From positions 124,001-188,000 of the forward strand of contig JAKCPI010009545.1 of NCBI GenBank assembly GCA_023213315.1: a DNA stretch of 64,000 nucleotides, read 5' to 3'. The notes beneath the pieces were generated by a model. It did no database searches. It saw only the letters and a program-made list of their open reading frames with translations, and was not told the DNA's origin. This stretch comes from Euborellia annulipes. Its lineage: Eukaryota > Arthropoda > Insecta > Dermaptera > Anisolabididae. Below are positions 54,501 to 63,489 of the stretch, piece by piece; the stretch's first letter is position 1; every line of letters starts with the position of its first letter. Both the position numbers and the translations under genes were made by a program.

Positions 54501-56001
54501 TTTCATATTTACGATGCAAAATTAATTTTATATTGACAACTCTTAATCATATGTCGAGACGCCGCCCGCCAGGGCCTAGCTGTCGAAGGCACGCCTTTCT
54601 CTTCTAGTAGATAGTTATAATAAATATGTTTTTTTTCTTTTAATGTTGGACTGAAATTTTTCAAATCAAAGTCAAATTACCTTGAACTGATCAAACACGA
54701 TCGCTCCATCAGATCTCTGATCAGAACACATCGATTCAGCGTAGTGCACCGCGTTTCATGTTGACACAAACCAGGATTTGATTGCGCATCATCTAAAATA
54801 TTCTCAGCGCTTACTTGGACCACACCGGTTACTAAAAAGAATTACAAAATAATTGTTAAATAAATAAATATATAGGTAAGAGAAAGTAAAAATAAAGGGA
54901 ATAGTCGAAAACCAGTTGTGACAGCTCTAAACAAGCTTTCTGATTGGTTATAGTAAATACAGTGCCGGTTTTATTATTTCTTAATATACTGTAAAATATT
55001 TGATTAATATTTGATATATAATAATTTTTTTTTTAATTTTTAGAATAAAAAAAAATTTTAAATATATATATATTTTTTTTTCAGTAGTAAAGAAAAAATT
55101 AATTATCATAATTTTTAAATTCGTCTATTAAGAAATGTCCTAGTAATTATTTGAGATACAAATTATAAAGCCAGTCCTACTTGCCCTTAAGTGAATTCAT
55201 GCCATTCGAAACACGAATTCCGCGTCCGCGATATCTAAATAAATTTTAGTTTAAAATTTTTTGAAATTAGTTTAATCAGACATTCATATGTCAAATTGAA
55301 TGTTACTCCATTTCCTTTTATAATACAAACAAAAAGATGGCAATGAAATATATTCCCCCCAGTTTCCGCTTTTTTCTACTCATTTCCGCCCTTCGTTTAT
55401 CGATATATTAATTTCATATGGTCTTGGAGCAAAAGTTTCGATTTAAATTATTAATAATAGTTCCTTTGTTTAATTATTAAATATATTTTTAAAATATCTG
55501 AAAAATTATTAAAAAATAGAGCAAAACCTAATTTTTAATGCATCTTCTAGCATAGGAGTTCCCCAACTGCGGCTGTTCTCTTGGGGCGCAGTGAACATTT
55601 TTTAAATATTGCAAAAAATATCATTCGAACTATTAGTATTAAATAACATAAGGTTTGCCCTGAGATTTGACATGGGGCGCCGCGGAAAAATTCTAATATA
55701 TTAAGGCCAAGTTTGGGAACCCCTGTTCGTAGCAGAAGGAATCTAAAATTACCTCACAATTATCAATTTCTTGAATCATTTCAAGAAAGTCTAATTTGAA
55801 AATATCTACTTAATTTTCACTAATCAATAAATAAAAAATTAATATTTTACTTACTATCGCCGGAATAAAATTAAATAAGAAAAGGATATTTTTAAAATTA
55901 AGGGTTGAACCCAAGAATTACGAACCTGTTGCTTGATACGAGAAGAACAGACAGCATATATAAAAATGAAAAACAATGATTGATCTTGGCCTTTTTTCCA
56001 T
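51429..56001 (-). CDS. CLIP-domain serine protease homologue (catalytic Ser to Gly), eight exons
   Basis: Gene-level entry. CLIP-domain proteases and their inactive homologues are secreted haemolymph proteins of arthropods that act in prophenoloxidase and Toll-type immune cascades. Exons from 5' to 3' are 55926-56001, 54681-54831, 53872-54096, 53316-53424, 53069-53250, 52515-52613, 51779-51999 and 51429-51533. They give about 388 residues after allowing for one extra base. Order: signal peptide, one CLIP domain ending VCCP, a Gly/Pro/Asp linker, then a chymotrypsin fold. The catalytic His (LTTAHC) and Asp (DDIALI) are present. The usual GDSGGP is CKGFGGAPL, so the nucleophile is Gly. This makes it a non-catalytic homologue, probably a cofactor. 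The frame shifts by one base at 53924-53928. No R-IVGG activation site is seen. Family is certain; role is inferred. Confidence 0.88.
51779..51999 (-). CDS. SPH exon 7: inactivated Ser region
   Basis: The acceptor TTTTTTACAG is above 51999; the donor GTATAT after CAG is in phase 0. It encodes LQVPVVPLDQCIRLFRNLLP, then HLCAGGELNKDACKGFGGAP. The Cys pattern of the active-site loop is intact, but the Asp before and the Ser itself are Phe and Gly (CKGFGGAPL for CKGDSGGPL). This is the usual type of change in serine protease homologues. Confidence 0.92.
52060..52395 (+). repeat. Family B fragment in an SPH intron
   Basis: Aligns with 12660-12970 through TTGAAATTTAACATGTAG, AAACGCACACATATCGAATT and GAAGGCTTTTAAA. 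Diverged, without termini. Confidence 0.7.
52515..52613 (-). CDS. SPH exon 6
   Basis: The acceptor AATCAAG is above 52613; the donor GTAATT is in phase 1 (split codon G|AG, Glu). It encodes TAQPVCLMGNDNNRLVGRRP and LLVGWGLLAGQD, the RPVCLP-like and GWG motifs of chymotrypsin-fold proteins. A family A fragment lies just outside its 5' side. Confidence 0.88.
52690..52752 (-). repeat. Family A hairpin fragment in an SPH intron
   Basis: AAATCTGGTGTGATGTGCGC and CAGTCACACCAGATTTTTTG form a compact hairpin followed by GATATATTTAGTTTCCCA. Confidence 0.8.
53069..53250 (-). CDS. SPH exon 5: catalytic Asp region
   Basis: The acceptor CTTTTCTCAG is above 53250; the donor GTAATT below 53069 is in phase 1. 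It encodes FQVTVGEWDISEDPDCNDSF, then a segment ending HVIVHPDYNRETFKDDIALI. The GEWD motif and the DIAL catalytic Asp are typical of CLIP proteases. Intron 4 is only about 65 bp. Confidence 0.9.
53316..53424 (-). CDS. SPH exon 4: catalytic His region
   Basis: The acceptor follows a long T run (TTTTTTTTAG). The exon enters with two bases after phase 1 and encodes NIDYPCLGSIIGAKIILTTA followed by HCA: the strand, cysteine bridge and catalytic His of the chymotrypsin fold. The 3' end is uncertain. GTTGAG after 53316 gives the right phase for exon 5; GTATCA after 53311 would need a later acceptor in exon 5. Confidence 0.85.
53872..54096 (-). CDS. SPH exon 3: CLIP end, linker, start of protease domain, with frame break
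   Basis: It enters in phase 2 and reads LRELVCGYKGTEPMVCCP, the conserved CLIP end, then a Gly/Pro/Asp linker and the Cys that normally bonds to the protease domain (ENCGIPK). From there the original frame gives unrelated residues and TAA. The +1 frame gives VTQGLGSLPFVARVGY, the expected N-terminal strand of the protease domain, and ends at donor GTAAGC in phase 1, matching exon 4. The switch falls at an A5 run (plus-strand T5, 53924-53928), where one A fewer would restore the frame. Either a sequencing error or a true lesion. Confidence 0.85.
54681..54831 (-). CDS. SPH exon 2: N-terminal part of CLIP domain
   Basis: The acceptor TTTTTAG lies above 54831 and the donor GTAATT below 54681 (phase 2). 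It encodes the first CLIP cysteines in the string LCQHETRCTTLNRCVLIRDL, then one extra Cys (ERSC) not usual for the six-Cys CLIP pattern. The domain finishes in the next exon. Confidence 0.88.
55553..55725. mobile_element. Small hAT-like MITE in SPH intron 1
   Basis: The ends TAGGAGTTCCCCAACT and inverted CAGGGGTTCCCAAACT resemble widespread hAT ends. The flanks TTCTAGCA and TTCGTAGCA are only approximate duplications. Confidence 0.6.
55926..56001 (-). CDS. SPH exon 1: start codon and signal peptide
   Basis: ATG at 55999-56001 starts MEKRPRSIIVFHFYICCLFF, then SYQAT. A basic N-terminus and a hydrophobic core of about 15 residues make a typical signal peptide. The donor GTTCGT is in phase 1, and the split codon G|TA joins to exon 2 as Val. 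The 5' UTR and promoter are not resolved. Confidence 0.8.
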
Positions 56002-58425
56002 CCTAGTGTGACAAATGTTTAAATTCAACTGAAATCAGAGCGTTCGATCCGACATTTTAATAGTGATGTGATGATCATAATGATTATATCAGTAAATAAA
56101 AAAAAGCATCCTATCAATTATGTGTTTTAAAACGCGAAAACGAAAAAAAAAATAAATAAATAAATAAATTGATCTCAGCCAAAAATATAGGAGATGCAAA
56201 AAAGGGCGCCTTAGGATCAAATTTGTTTTATAATTTATAGAATTATTAATTTGTAATTTCTTTTAAACAAATTTTGATACGAAATTGTAAATTGGTGCGG
56301 CAACCAGCCAGGGGCTGAAAGGGAGAAAGGGTTAAAAACGACCGCGGAGTGGGCACACGTTCTGGCATACTCTCTGACCAACCCTTAATTGTTTTTACCA
56401 CAATTATAAAATTACCATGTTTTTATATAATTTTAAGTAATTATTTTTAATTTGTGCTGTGTTAAAAAATCAACAAAATTCATATCGCCAAAGAAGATTT
56501 ATTCCATTAGCTGCCACTGAGGTGCAAGAGGCAAATCCTCACTCTCGTTTGATGCTGAATCAATCACCACCTGTCGCAGTAATTAACCTCGTGGAACCTC
56601 TTCAAAAAGATAAGATTCTCATCGTCTTCTCCACACCAGTGCAGTGTAGTTTCAAAGTTTATATAAATAAAATATTCAATGAAGTACGTGGCTGTTGATT
56701 TACACACAAGGAACGGAGCAGGAGCAGCCAAAAATAAAAGCCTCCGATTTTATTACAATTACCGAGACGTTTCGGGAAAACTTTATTCCCCCATCATCAG
56801 TCTTTCAGATTGTTTCTGTCCCGGGTTCTCACTAAACAAGTCAATGAGCAACTCACCCATAAGCAGAATACATAATAAATGTATTGTGCCCTTTTGACAA
56901 CTCCGGGACAGATACAATCTGAGACTGATGATGGGAGAATAATGTTTTACCACCCACCAGTAAAATCAGCCAATATAGACCAGGGAATAGGTTACAACCT
57001 TAAAAAACTAAATATTCATCTTTATTAATAATTTATTTCCTAAATATTCATATTTATTAATAAAATTTTACAAACAAATTTGCAAAAAAAAGACTACGCC
57101 AGCTTTTGAATCATAGGACTAGAACTCTAGGAGATGCTATGCAGGCAGTAAAAATTAATTAAAAAGGGGGAAATTATCGGGACAAGTATTAATCCCATCC
57201 CGTGGCACCGCCGCGATAATTTATTAAAATAAATAAGAATAGGGGAATGGGTGGAGGTAAAGATTAGCTTACAAATAAATATTACTAATTAGAATTTTAT
57301 TTAAAAAAATCTATAAAACAATACATTAAAAAAAAAACTTTAAATGAATCGACATTATATTATAAATAATATAAATATATATATACCGGGGGGGGGAGGT
57401 GGGAATGCAAAAATAGATACACACTTAGATCTATTTCTTTATTATTTACTAAATGTTTTATTATTTTGTTAATATTTTATGTTAGTTGCTCTCAAACTTT
57501 GGTGCCCTTTCTACCTGCAACAATTCTGCGCCCCTCCCCCTCAACTATTATAAACAAACTTCAATTTGAATAGTAACTATTTCGAAATATCAATTCAAAA
57601 ATGTACAAACTGTGTATTTTGAAGATGTTGTGGCGCCAGAATATTAGATTAAGAGAAGAAATTTAGGAATTAGATATGTTTTCCACGGAAAAATGTTAAT
57701 CTTGAATTTTAGAAAGCAAACGTAAATCTATCTATTCTCTGAGGTTTCTCTCTTTCGAAGAAACTGGGCCAGAAACCTGCAAGTTTGATTTTTAAAAGAA
57801 ATAAAATTACAGTCAAAATCACATCTCTTCTCTGATTTGGGTTTAACCCAGCAAAACCTGAAAGCACCGCTTCCTGCTACACAGACACGAGAACTTTTTT
57901 ATTTTAATTTTAGTTATAATGCATTCATTGAAATAAAAATCCCTGAGTTTTTAAAATGTCGAGTGTTGGTGTCAATATATTGCAAGACTATTCAGACAAT
58001 TTTATATTATTTTAGTCTGGAATGACTAAATTAAAATTGGCTTCAAAAGTTTTGTAATTTATTGACTTCAACGCACAAACTATTAACAAAATAATATAAA
58101 ATATCTAAGTAAATAATAAGAAACTCGTTATGACTCTATATCTACTTTTGCACCGCATTGTATATTGTATAAATTACGCATATTGTGTTGATTAATTATT
58201 AATCAAACTTTCCTCTTTTCAACTTCCTTAATAATTATATAATTATTGAACTTTTATAAAAAAAAGTCATTTTTAATTTTAACAACATTCAAATTAAAGT
58301 TTGTTAAAAAATAATTTTAGATTAGAAACCAAAATATTTAATTAAATATTCTTATTCATTTTCACTAATATTATTATAATGCTAAAAATAATATAAAGAA
58401 TTTGTTTCTCTTTATAAAATTAATT
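56002..58425. other. Intergenic region between SPH and Nrf genes
   Basis: The two genes lie head to tail on the minus strand. Besides the hammerhead-like inverted repeat, I see AT-rich sequence, a G run near 57390 and a TIR-like end near 57485-57545. The open stretches 56459-56698 and 57837-58025 show no coding features. A promoter for the SPH gene should lie just above 56001 but has no clear TATA or initiator. Confidence 0.5.
56769..56940. repeat. Inverted repeat with hammerhead-like core
   Basis: On the minus strand 56800-56769 reads CTGATGA, a GGGGGAA/TTTTCCC stem, then GAAAC. The same leader (CGGGACAGA-ACAATCTGA-ACTGATGATGGG) occurs on the plus strand at about 56901-56938, where the GAAAC part is lost. 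One base sits between CTGATGA and the stem, unlike a canonical hammerhead. Confidence 0.5.
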
Positions 58426-58554
58426 TTATTTATTACTTGAAAAATTGGTATTAAGAAATAATTTTTCTAAATTTCGAAATGGCGATTCTATAATTAAATT
58501 TAAAATAAGTGATACTGTAAAAGCAATAACGCAATCCGATAGAGTATGAGTTAT
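58426..58554 (-). CDS. Nrf terminal exon
   Basis: The acceptor TTTATTTCAG is above 58554. It encodes the last membrane helix and IESPFRNLEKLFLNTNF, ending at TAA 58426-58428. The E-(S/A)-PF--LEK ending is the usual C-terminus of the family. AATAAA overlaps the stop region, in a strongly AT-rich setting. Confidence 0.93.
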   Translation of the reverse strand: MTHTLSDCVIAFTVSLILNLIIESPFRNLEKLFLNTNFSSNK

Positions 58555-61500
58555 CTGAAATAAAATAAAATTTATTTTAAACAAATGTTTTGTTATATAT
58601 AATATGAACGTTTATATATTAATACATACAATTGAATAAAATGATAAAATTCTGGCAGTTCTTAATGAACCTTGATCGTAGAGATGAATTATTGGATGTA
58701 CCAAGTAAACACCATAAGTAAGGCGAGATAAAATTGTGAAGGGTTTTGCTGCCAAAAACCTTTTGAATCCATCTAGGAAAAAAAAAGATTAAAATATTTT
58801 AAAAATTATTAATATGTATTTGAATATTTTATAATTAATATCTTTTTGCATTTTTTCTATAGTATATAAAGAATTTATATGAAAAGGCCCTAGGGGTATA
58901 AGTATGATGAATTTTCCCTTGGAAGATATTTCAACGATACTTAGAGGATTTGTTAGATACTAATAAAATAATAAGATCCTGAAAGTTTCAGATCGCTAAC
59001 TCAATGGGTTTTTGAGAAAAAGCAAAACATGTAAAAATCAGAAAAAAATTTTCTCAGGAATGGCTGAATCGATTGATTTGAATTTTGAATATGTTTTGGG
59101 GGCTGATGGTGGCTTCTATGAAAAAAATCAAGACCTATATCGGGTCATAACATCCTTGAAAAAAATGGCTTTTTTTTAAATTTTAACTTTTAACCATTAT
59201 ACAATTTATTTGGATATTTTATATACAATAGAGAATCCTAAATAAATACAAAATTTCATAAGAATTGGAAAAATTTTTTTAACTGTGTAAAAAGTTCCAA
59301 AAGGAATCTCCTTTTGAATCGAAATTAACAGGCAAATCCCCAGAGGGATTTAACATTGGCTTTATGGAAGGAAGAGCCGGAAAATGAATTTAAAAAATAT
59401 GAAATACTACACCAGTAAAAGTACTTCAAACAATTTAAACGAACAATTTTACTGATATACTTTTTAAAGGGCATATAAAAAATAGTTGATTCGTCAATTT
59501 TAATCAAAATGGGAAAACATTTTAAACATCGTTACCATGGCAACGATTTCTCCTATCTTTCCTAGAAAGTACAAGAGTAAAGTGTGCTTGAAAAGATTTC
59601 AAATGGCAAAATGGGGGCAAAATGAGAATATACATTTTAAAGAACATGTAAAAAATAATTGATTTATGAGTTTAAAAAAAAATATATAAATAAATAGGTT
59701 TTTGTTGTTAACGAATCAGATTTTTTTCAATACTGCGTACCGTTTTTTAAGATTTGAAAGTGTCATAATTTCAACTTAAATTGGATGGGGAATTCAAAAA
59801 AAAAAAAAAATAGTTTCATAATAGTGGCAAAATCGTATCACGGTTAAAAATTAAAAAGTCGTTTTTTCAAGGATCTTATAATCCGATATAGGTCTTATTT
59901 TTTTCCAAGAAGCTACCATCAGCCCCCAAAACATATCCAAAATCCAAATCAATCGATTCAGCCTTTCTTGAGTAAAAACTTTTACATGTTTTGCTTTTTC
60001 TTTTGAGTTAGCTATCTGAAACTTTCAGGATCTTATTATTTTATTAGTACTTACAAAACTTAAAAAAGATTAATTACCAAGTTGTCCAAAAGAAAATATT
60101 AAAAAATGTGAGCCGATAGCAAGAGCATATCCTAAACGATGAAAAGATCCATAGAAAGCAGATTCCAGCCTTGAATATGGCCTAGATGTTATAAAAAATG
60201 GATAAGCAGAAAGTATCATTGCGAATTCGAAATTAATTTTTAAAATAATTAATATCCTTGATGAGAGCTAAAAAAAACAGTCAAGTTAAAAAATGTATAT
60301 TTTAAAATAAAAAAGTAAAAATAAAAAATACCTTGGACAATCTAAATTTTGAATCATGAAAATTGAATATTATAATGCCAACAATAACACCAACTAAATA
60401 TGGTATAAATCGATTATGAGTTTTTACATAAATTTGTTGAAAAAATTCGGAGAGTCGAACGTCTCGAATATTTCTGAAAAAAGAAAGATTCATATTTTCT
60501 ATTACTTTTAATATTTTAATTTAAGAAATAAGAATGAAGATTTAAAACTTTAATTCAGTTACCAGTACTTTTGGTACCGATTAATATTTAAAAAACAAAA
60601 ATACGACTTCAAGATTTAATCTTTTATTTAAAATGAAATTACTGTAAGATATTTACTCTGGGTATGGAAACATCACTGGAGGCAAATCATTCATATATAT
60701 CGTATAAAATGGCATCAGAAGAGAAAGTAGAACAACTTTTATTAGAAGAAAATACCCTAATTTTGGTATATAGTGAACAATATAAATCAGTATTATACTA
60801 AGGATAAACATTTGAAAATCGCATGCCAAATACCATGATTGAAATATACACTAGAAGACAAAAATATTAATTTTCATTAATTCATAATAACCATAATTAG
60901 TATTGATCAATGAAGATATTTACCATAGATTCTGGTTTAATATAATTATTCACATATAAAATATTCAACCACCAATTGTTGATGCATTTGTTCTGTTCAG
61001 AGATGATAATTTCTTTCCAAAACGGCCCATCTCCCATATAAGGGAGTATAGTTATTATAAAAAAAATTGCTAACAAATAAACTGGTGTTAATCTATAAAA
61101 AAAGAGAAGTTTTATTAGTTAAATTATATTATTATTATTATAAGCAATAACAGACATGAAAGAATGAGTGGCCGAAAAGTTGTAATTTTTACAAATAAAC
61201 CACAGTAAAATAGAAAATCTAATTCTTTTACTAATGATAACACAAAAAATAGACATTTTTGGCATTCATCATGATTGTTTATTTTAGTTAGTAATTATTA
61301 ATTACTAATTAATAATAAAAATTAACTGCAAAAATTACAACGTTTCGGCTAGGCCTACTACTGTATTACTGCACAAGTCATCAAACTTTGAAAAATAAAC
61401 GCCAACAGTTAACGTTGGAATTTTTCAGGGAAGTAGCTAAGGAGGGGATGGGGAAGCCCCCCCCCCCCCCGATTGAGTTGAGTTGGCAAAATCACGGATC

Positions 61501-63482
61501 AGTTAATAAGGTTTAGTAAACTGAAATTAATTAATGTTAATTTACAAAAAAAAATTTATATATATTTTTTTTTATTTCCAATATTTATTTATAATCTTAA
61601 GCATAAACATATTACCATCTTTGATAATAATAAAACTTCAAGACAATAACAATTTCTATGAAATGGGACAAGAATCAGCTTTCTAAGACACTTGATTTTC
61701 ATTTTATGAAGTAAAAACTGCCACTTTTTATATAAGGGGAACCTTCTGGAGGCCCCCCCCCTTCCCCGGGACCCCCTAGTTACGTCCATGCAATCGTGAA
61801 AGCTTAATTAACTTATTAAATTTTACTTTACCTTATGAATCTTAAAAGAATTAGTAAAAATACATTGACTTTGGATTTTTTCAATTGATTCATCAATCCA
61901 TAAGCCAAGAGAACTCCTCCCAGTGTAAAAAATGCATCCACAATTAGAGGACCATTTCCTAGGAACATATCAATGAGGTTTCTAAACATCTGGAAAAAAA
62001 AACAGTCTATTTCACAAATTATCATTTACAGAGCATCAGACTAACGATTTTTTAAAACTATAATACAATATTTTTGCTGATCAATGATAGCAAGTTTATT
62101 TTTGTAAGTGAAATTTTTTATAATTTATTTGGATTTACACTAAAAAATAACTAGAAATAATTATTAAATTTGATATTTTCTAATGTAGAGTGAATTTTAA
62201 ATTTTACTAGTAATAGTAAATAATTTTTTAAAACAATCTTACCTTGTCCTCATGTTGCCCATTATATACAGGATGACCTCCAATAAGTATAAGACGATGG
62301 CCGACGATCACAAATATCATCAGGATTACACGAACTGCATGGGTGGCATCTATACTCGGTTGAAAGCTCTTGACATTGCATAATTTTTGTAAATTTCTTC
62401 TTGCCGAGAAACATATTAAAATCTTAAAAATAAGTCCAGTCTTTTTTATCTAAAAATAAAATTTTCAAACATCAATACTGTCGATTCAGTGGATATGTAA
62501 ATTTAGTATAGCTCTTACTGACAAAAAGCTGGTGATTTGTTTCTAAAATAGTACTTGCTAAAACAATAGTAAATAACACAAGCAAAATACCCCTGAAATA
62601 AAAAAGAAAATATTTTAGTAATAATATTAATATTTTAAATAATGAACTCAATGATCTCTCCTTTTGTTTAATCGTAAATTTAAATAATTTTCTATTTTAA
62701 ACAATAAATGTTATGCTCCATTTTGGACGGGGAAGATTTCTAAATATTTTAGCGTCTCTTCTCCAGAAAAGGGCCCAAAACGTACAAAAACAACAGTACG
62801 CGTTCCTCTTCCCAAAGTTTCGACGTAATTCGTGACATTTACACACAATAAACATTGCATTGTACAAATGTAGAGTCACGTAACGATAAATTACAAACCC
62901 AAAAATAATGATGCCTATAGATTTTGAATCCTTTTCAGAATTTGTAGTACAAAGCGAATTTTGTGTGAATGCTTTCATCCGAATTCCATGATCAAGTCCT
63001 GCAGAGTTCAGCTCCAGATTTAAAATATGCGAAATTTGAGAAGGTGAGCAACTTTTAGGAACACAAAGTGACCAAGTGAGTTGATCTCTTCTGATTTTAG
63101 ATTTGTCTCCAGCATACTAAAAACAAAGATTGAAACAATTTATATGGGAATTTTTATGAAATAAGAAAAACATATTAGAAATAAATAGTATGAATTATTT
63201 ATATATTTGAAATATTGAAAATACTTGTATTGTAATATTTATTTATTACTTTTATCTTTTGCCAAGCGGATTCCCAGGGATCGTGCTGTAGAGCAAAAGG
63301 GTTGACTACTTGAGTGGCTTTGGAGTCAATCTGTTCGTACTCGATCTGTACCAGACAAAACTGACCGTCAATATGTCCATTTGAAGTTAACAAATCGATT
63401 TCCAGACATTCGTCAAAATTACCCAAGTCGAAAGTGTTGCCAAAAAGTACGCCATGAGGAAATTTCGTTGACGCATCAAACA
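58426..63482 (-). CDS. Nrf-6-type protein: NRF domain plus acyltransferase-3 membrane domain, 3' eleven exons
   Basis: Gene-level entry. The 'nose resistant to fluoxetine' family consists of multi-pass membrane proteins with a luminal Cys-rich NRF domain and an acyltransferase-3 domain; members affect lipid and drug handling in nematodes and are expanded in arthropods, though the reaction is not established. Exons from 5' to 3' are 63250-63482, about 62845-63116, 62523-62592, 62243-62449, 61832-61989, 60924-61092, 60657-60850, 60332-60473, 60078-60267, 58630-58772 and 58426-58554. Phases fit at every junction once the uncertain end of the second exon is allowed for. About 630 residues are visible, close to the family's usual size less the N-terminus. 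Signatures include KFPHGVLFGNTFDLGNFDEC, WSLCVPKSC, VIVGHR, LPYMGDGPFW, NKCINNWWLNILYVNNY, QSWYLACDFQMF, RLTYGVYLVHP and IESPFRNLEKL. Start exons lie beyond the window. Confidence 0.92.
58630..58772 (-). CDS. Nrf exon: LSRLTYGVYLVHP segment
   Basis: The acceptor TTTTCCTAG is above 58772 (G|AT, Asp); the donor GTATGT is in phase 0. It encodes KRFLAAKPFTILSRLTYGVY and LVHPIIHLYDQGSLRTAR, the family's PLSRLTY-YLVHP motif. The 1.3-kb intron before it is almost filled by a long-TIR element. Confidence 0.95.
58956..60050. mobile_element. Element with about 230-bp inverted repeats filling an Nrf intron
   Basis: The left arm (58956-59210) and right arm (about 59828-60050) match inversely: ATAATAAGATCCTGAAAGTT, AAAGCAAAACATGTAAAA, GGCTGAATCGATTGATTTG, ATATGTTTTGGGGGCTGATG and AGACCTATATCGG. 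The centre contains an inverted family A fragment (about 59440-59680). No ORF. Confidence 0.8.
60078..60267 (-). CDS. Nrf exon: LESAFYGSFHRLGYALAIG segment
   Basis: The acceptor TTTTTTTTAG is above 60267; the donor GTAATT is in phase 1. It encodes two helices with LESAFYGSFHRLGYALAIGS between them, the family's AL(Y/W)-HR-WA--V pattern. Confidence 0.93.
60332..60473 (-). CDS. Nrf exon: YVKTHNRFIPYLVGV segment
   Basis: The acceptor CTTTTTTCAG is above 60473 (GA|A, Glu); the donor GTATTT is in phase 0. It encodes QIYVKTHNRFIPYLVGVIVG, matching the family's Y-KP-TR-GPYLVG helix. Confidence 0.94.
60657..60850 (-). CDS. Nrf exon: QSWYLACDFQMF segment
   Basis: The acceptor GTCTTCTAG is above 60850; the donor GTAAAT is in phase 2. 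It encodes CIFQSWYLACDFQMFILSII and two membrane helices, ending NDLPPVMFPYPE. The QSWYLA-D-Q motif is diagnostic. Confidence 0.95.
60924..61092 (-). CDS. Nrf exon: LPYMGDGPFW loop
   Basis: The acceptor TTTTTATAG is above 61092, entering phase 2 (AG|A, Arg). The donor GTAAAT is in phase 0. It encodes LTPVYLLAIFFIITILPYMG, DGPFWKEIIISEQNKC and NNWWLNILYVNNY. These are among the best-conserved motifs of the family, including the luminal Cys. Confidence 0.95.
61174..61400. repeat. Inverted repeat with CGAAACGTT motif in an Nrf intron
   Basis: CCGAAAAGTTGTAATTTTTA at 61172-61191 is inverted as AAAAATTACAACGTTTCGG at 61334-61352, followed by GTCATCA near 61378. Same motif class as at 56769 and 43160. 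Confidence 0.5.
61429..61791. repeat. TIR element with G/C runs in an Nrf intron
   Basis: Left end CAGGGAAGTAGCTAAGGAGG; right end, inverted, CATGGACGTAACTAGGGGGT. A long C run lies inside each end. No target duplication found. Confidence 0.55.
61832..61989 (-). CDS. Nrf exon: VDAFFTLGG membrane segment
   Basis: The acceptor TTTTTTTCCAG is above 61989; the donor GTAAAG is in phase 2. It encodes GNGPLIVDAFFTLGGVLLAY and KVNVFLLILLRFIR, matching the family's V-D-(T/S)-FF-LSG-LLAY and RY-RL junction. Confidence 0.92.
62243..62449 (-). CDS. Nrf exon: start of acyltransferase-3 domain, conserved His
   Basis: The acceptor TTTATTTTTAG and the donor GTAAGA both flank phase-0 ends (69 codons). It encodes FKILICFSARRNLQKL and SIDATHAVRVILMIFVIVGH. 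The pattern corresponds to the family's FS-TN-KKL, then H-(I/V)R...W-(I/V)-LGH, which contains the conserved acyltransferase-3 His. Confidence 0.92.
62523..62592 (-). CDS. Nrf exon: first transmembrane helix
   Basis: The acceptor TTTATTTCAG is above 62592. It reads GILLVLFTIVLASTILETNH, a clear membrane helix. The donor GTCAGT after 62523 leaves phase 0 as the next exon requires; the stronger GTAAGA four bases on (after 62519) would put the next exon out of frame. Confidence 0.8.
62845..63116 (-). CDS. Nrf exon: NRF domain, second part (3' end uncertain)
   Basis: The acceptor TTTTTAG lies above 63116, phase 0. It encodes YAGDKSKIRRDQLTWSLCVP, then KSCSPSQI and further residues, with conserved Cys at WSLCVPKSC and a later SLCTT. 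The frame stays open far past the expected exon end. Phase-2 donors that connect to the next exon are GTGTAA after 62845 and GTACAA after 62866. Either leaves an unusually long hydrophobic stretch before the first membrane helix. Confidence 0.75.
63250..63482 (-). CDS. Nrf exon: NRF domain, first part
   Basis: The acceptor TTTTTTTAG is above 63482 (entering with two bases) and the donor GTAATA below 63250 (phase 0). It encodes FDASTKFPHGVLFGNTFDLG, then NFDECLEIDLLTSNGHIDGQ and FCLVQIEY. The G-L-x-GN, LG-FD-C and GQ-C elements are typical of the luminal NRF domain. The A-rich stretch beyond it ends all frames, so the upstream exon is elsewhere. Confidence 0.92.
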
Positions 63483-63489
63483 CTAAAAA

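Noticed and set aside
56459..56698. 79-codon plus-strand ORF
   Set aside because: No family resemblance, no splice or promoter context, and it adjoins an inverted repeat element.
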